This document shows positions 3,930 to 5,887 of a stretch of 5,887 nt of DNA, one piece after another. The stretch's first letter is position 1. Every line of letters starts with the position of its first letter. The position numbers and the translations under genes are program-made. The DNA is from WYZ-LMO8 sp964586135. GTDB lineage: Archaea > Thermoproteota > Methanomethylicia > Nezhaarchaeales > WYZ-LMO8. Below the pieces are notes generated by a model. The model saw only the letters and a list, made by a program, of their open reading frames with translations, made no database searches and was not told where the DNA came from. Where the stretch lies: positions 1-5,887 of the forward strand of contig CAZPGS010000057.1 of NCBI GenBank assembly GCA_964586135.1. The letters are read 5' to 3'.

Positions 3930-5321
3930 GTGGCCGGGGAGTCTAGGACGAAGATAATAGCGTCCCTCGGCCCATCATCGAGCAGCTTCGACGTGATCTT
4001 GAGGCTCGCCGAGGCTGGTGCTTCAGGCTTCAGGATAAACTTCGCCCACGGGGATGCGGAGCTCTGGAGCTCAATGGTCGACTGCGTGGCGAAGGCCGAG
4101 AAGGTCTTGGGGAGGCCCCTGACGCTGATAGGCGACCTGAGCGGGGCCTCGATAAGGCTGGGGGACTTGGACAAGCCCGTCCAGCTCAAGAGGGGCGACA
4201 GGATCAGAATGGTCCCGAGCGCTAGGGGCTTCGCCGACACGCTGGAGATCCCGTTGCCGATTCGAGAGGTCTACGAGGGCCTCGAAGTAGGAGATGTCGT
4301 CCTGATGGACGACGGGCGAGTGAGGCTGAAGGTCGTGGACGTGGCGTCGAGCTACGTGGAGCTAACGGCTCTCACGGACGCCCTCATAAGGTCCAAGAAG
4401 GCCCTCGTCGTCATGAACAAGGACTTCGCACTACCGGCCATGACGGAGAAGGACTTAGCCGACCTCAAGTTCGCCCTGGAGAGGGGCTTCGACTACATAG
4501 GGCTAAGCTACGTGAGGCGCCCGTCCGACGTGGAAGTCCTCCGCAACGTGATCAAGGACTTGGGGCACGAGGATGTGAAGGTGATAGCCAAGATAGAGAC
4601 AAAGTCCGCTCTTGAGAACTTGGACTGCATAATAGAGGCCTCCAACGCCGTCCTCGTGGCTAGGGGCGACTTGGGGATGGCGATGGGCCTGGAGAAGGTA
4701 CCCCACCTGCAACGCCGCATAATCAGCAAGGCCATAGAGATGGAGAGGCCAGTGATAATAGCGACCCAGCTACTCGAGTCCATGTTGGAGAGCCCGGTCC
4801 CCACGAGGGCGGAGGCCGTGGACGTCAGCGTCGCCGTCGCCGAGGGGGTCGACGCGCTCATGCTCACTGGCGAGACCGCGGTCGGAAAGTACCCGGTCGA
4901 AGCGGTCTCGTGGCTGAAGAGGATAATAAGGACGGCCGAGGAGAACGTCAGCGTGACCAGGAGGAGGGAGCCCAAGAGCCTGTGGGCCCGCTTCACCGCG
5001 GGGGTGACGTCTCTGGCCGAGGACTTGAACGCGAAGCTCGTGATATACAGCGTGCACGGCAACACTGCCAGGCTGATATCGTTGCTGAGGCCAGCGATAG
5101 ACGTCTACGTCGGGACCCCGAGCCCGAGGGTGTTGAAGCAGCTCAATATGCTCTGGGGCCTCAAGGCCTACCTGGTCGAGGCCTCGAGCTACGACGAGGG
5201 CCTCGAGAAGACCTTCGAGTTGCTCAAGAAGCTCAAGGAGGTCAGGCTGGGAGACCTAGTCGTCATGACCTACGGCCTGAGGGGCGACGAGCAATTGATA
5301 AGGGTCAAGAGGGTGGAGTGA
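3930..5321 (+). CDS. pyk: Pyruvate kinase
   Basis: It converts phosphoenolpyruvate and ADP to pyruvate and ATP, the last step of glycolysis, in the cytoplasm. The 463 residues match the compact archaeal/bacterial length. The opening 'RTKIIASLGPSS' (6-17) fixes the GTG start. Domain A carries 'GFRINFAHG' (33-41) and 'DLSGASIR' (69-76, with the conserved R76); domain B spans about 78-162; 'FDYIGLSYVRRPSDV' (187-201) returns to the barrel. The catalytic core is intact: 'VIAKIET' with K221 and E223, 'VARGDLG' (243-249) with metal ligand D247, 'IIATQLLESM' with T279, and 'PTRAEAVDV' and 'LTGETAVGKYP'. The C-terminal domain (about 340-463) is of normal size. Odd points: A39, L70, S71 and S74 replace residues that normally form or modulate the potassium site, and A251 replaces the Glu of 'GDLGVE'. 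It stands alone, 188 bp before the next gene. Confidence 0.96.
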   Translation: MAGESRTKIIASLGPSSSSFDVILRLAEAGASGFRINFAHGDAELWSSMVDCVAKAEKVLGRPLTLIGDLSGASIRLGDLDKPVQLKRGDRIRMVPSARGFADTLEIPLPIREVYEGLEVGDVVLMDDGRVRLKVVDVASSYVELTALTDALIRSKKALVVMNKDFALPAMTEKDLADLKFALERGFDYIGLSYVRRPSDVEVLRNVIKDLGHEDVKVIAKIETKSALENLDCIIEASNAVLVARGDLGMAMGLEKVPHLQRRIISKAIEMERPVIIATQLLESMLESPVPTRAEAVDVSVAVAEGVDALMLTGETAVGKYPVEAVSWLKRIIRTAEENVSVTRRREPKSLWARFTAGVTSLAEDLNAKLVIYSVHGNTARLISLLRPAIDVYVGTPSPRVLKQLNMLWGLKAYLVEASSYDEGLEKTFELLKKLKEVRLGDLVVMTYGLRGDEQLIRVKRVE

Positions 5322-5477
5322 GCGCTAGCCCAGAGCTCTTCGAGCCAGCGGACCCAAGCCCCGAGGGCCGTCAATCGCTAAAGCGGCCCTTGCAGAGGCC
5401 GAGGTGGGATGGCGATCGCTAGGGAGACAACAGGCCTGGCTTCGCGTCAGCCACGAAACGCCAATAAGCCGCCGATG
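5322..5477. other. Intergenic spacer, nothing definite
   Basis: The gap between pyruvate kinase and the nitroreductase is GC-rich and has no T-run that would mark a terminator. It contains two short palindromes, AGAGCTCT and GCGATCGC (5412-5419), each once only. I find no RNA gene or credible small protein in it. Confidence 0.5.
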
Positions 5478-5486
5478 TTATCAAAT
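5478..5486 (+). promoter_or_regulatory. Box A candidate for the nitroreductase
   Basis: TTATCAAAT is centred near 5482, about 28 bp before ATG 5510, consistent with a leaderless transcript. It is the only AT-rich element in the GC-rich spacer. Confidence 0.4.
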
Positions 5487-5509
5487 TGGTGGTGCCGCCT
5501 TTGGACTCG

Positions 5510-5887
5510 ATGCTCGAGCTCTTGAGGGGTAGGAGAACCGTCCGAGTCTTTGAGGAGCGCGACGTCCCCCTCGAGCTGGTCATGAGGGCTTTAGAGGCCG
5601 CGACGTGGGCGCCGTCGGCCCACAACTCCCAGCCCTGGAGGTTCGTGGTCATAGGGAAGGGGGAGGTTCGCAAGAGGTTGGTGGACGCCATGTCTAACAA
5701 GTTCATGGAGGACCTGTTGAGGGACGGGGTGCCGAGGAGCGAGGCGGAACTCATAGTCTCGGCGTCTAGGGAGAGGTTCGTGAGGGCCCCGCTCTTGGTC
5801 CTGTTCTGCCTCGCCAGGGGAGACCTAGAGAGGTACCCCGACGAGCGTAGGTCGAGGGCCGAGTGGGTCATGGGGGTCCAGAGCGTC
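5510..5887 (+). CDS. Nitroreductase-family flavoprotein, FbiB C-terminal-like (3' end outside window)
   Basis: The first 126 residues of an FMN-dependent oxidoreductase of the nitroreductase fold; the rest is past the window edge. 'LLRGRRTVRVFEERDVPLEL' (4-23) has the arginines that hold the FMN phosphate, and 'ATWAPSAHNSQPWRFVVI' is the signature cofactor-binding segment. 'RERFVRAPLLVLFCLARGDL' and 'RYPDERRSRAEWVMGVQSV' closely resemble the nitroreductase domain found at the C-terminus of FbiB, which completes coenzyme F420 in actinobacteria, and stand-alone archaeal relatives of unknown substrate. In-frame TTG and GTG codons at 5486, 5489 and 5492 would extend the protein slightly, but the family normally begins just before 'LLRGRRTVR', and the box A spacing also supports ATG 5510. 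No F420 ligase (CofE) is visible here, so a role in F420 synthesis is only a possibility. Confidence 0.9.
   Translation, partial: MLELLRGRRTVRVFEERDVPLELVMRALEAATWAPSAHNSQPWRFVVIGKGEVRKRLVDAMSNKFMEDLLRDGVPRSEAELIVSASRERFVRAPLLVLFCLARGDLERYPDERRSRAEWVMGVQSV

Noticed and set aside
5412..5419. GCGATCGC palindrome
   Set aside because: A single copy with no partner; no evidence of a regulatory role.
5419..5871. 150-codon minus-strand frame opposite the nitroreductase
   Set aside because: The plus strand carries the unmistakable nitroreductase signature; the opposite frame is Ser/Leu-rich shadow sequence.
1..5887. CRISPR array, insertion sequence, toxin-antitoxin pair or defence island
   Set aside because: No regularly spaced repeats, transposase motifs, terminal inverted repeats or recognisable defence domains were seen on either strand.

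Overview
The window looks like chromosomal DNA from a hyperthermophilic or thermophilic archaeon, most likely of the Thermoproteota (crenarchaeal) type. The reasons are AGG- and ATA-rich codon use, no clear Shine-Dalgarno sequences, several GTG starts, and AT-rich box A (TATA) elements centred about 24-28 bp upstream of several plausible start codons, which is the leaderless promoter layout. The species cannot be fixed from the sequence.

Layout from left to right: (1) the C-terminal end of an MscS-type mechanosensitive channel on + (to 335), followed by a pyrimidine-rich terminator-like tract. (2) A 412-bp non-coding stretch (336-747) that holds a possible gene relic, a GC-rich foldable segment and a minus-strand box A. 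(3) A class I SAM-dependent methyltransferase on - (748-1518, frame open to 1635), less GC-rich than its neighbours. (4) A spacer (about 1519-1974) with a short peptide-like frame and inverted repeats. (5) A GNAT-family acetyltransferase with an extra N-terminal domain on + (1975-2805; possible start at 1960). (6) A decaying block, about 2.87-3.9 kb: a single-pass membrane protein frame lacking a standard start; an ArsR-like winged-helix regulator on - broken by two stops and a frameshift; a very AT-rich divergent control region; and a tiny membrane protein with a textbook promoter but an amber codon inside its membrane segment. (7) A complete pyruvate kinase on + (3930-5321) with a changed potassium-site region. 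(8) The N-terminal 126 residues of a nitroreductase-family flavoprotein on + (5510 to the window end), of the subgroup resembling the C-terminal domain of FbiB.

The intact genes are housekeeping or generic (glycolysis, a flavin oxidoreductase, small-molecule or protein modification, osmotic protection) and appear to be transcribed singly, not as an operon; each has its own upstream gap. I see no tRNA, rRNA, CRISPR array, insertion sequence or clear defence system. The part most worth a second look is the decaying regulator and membrane-protein block and the foldable segment at 521-643.
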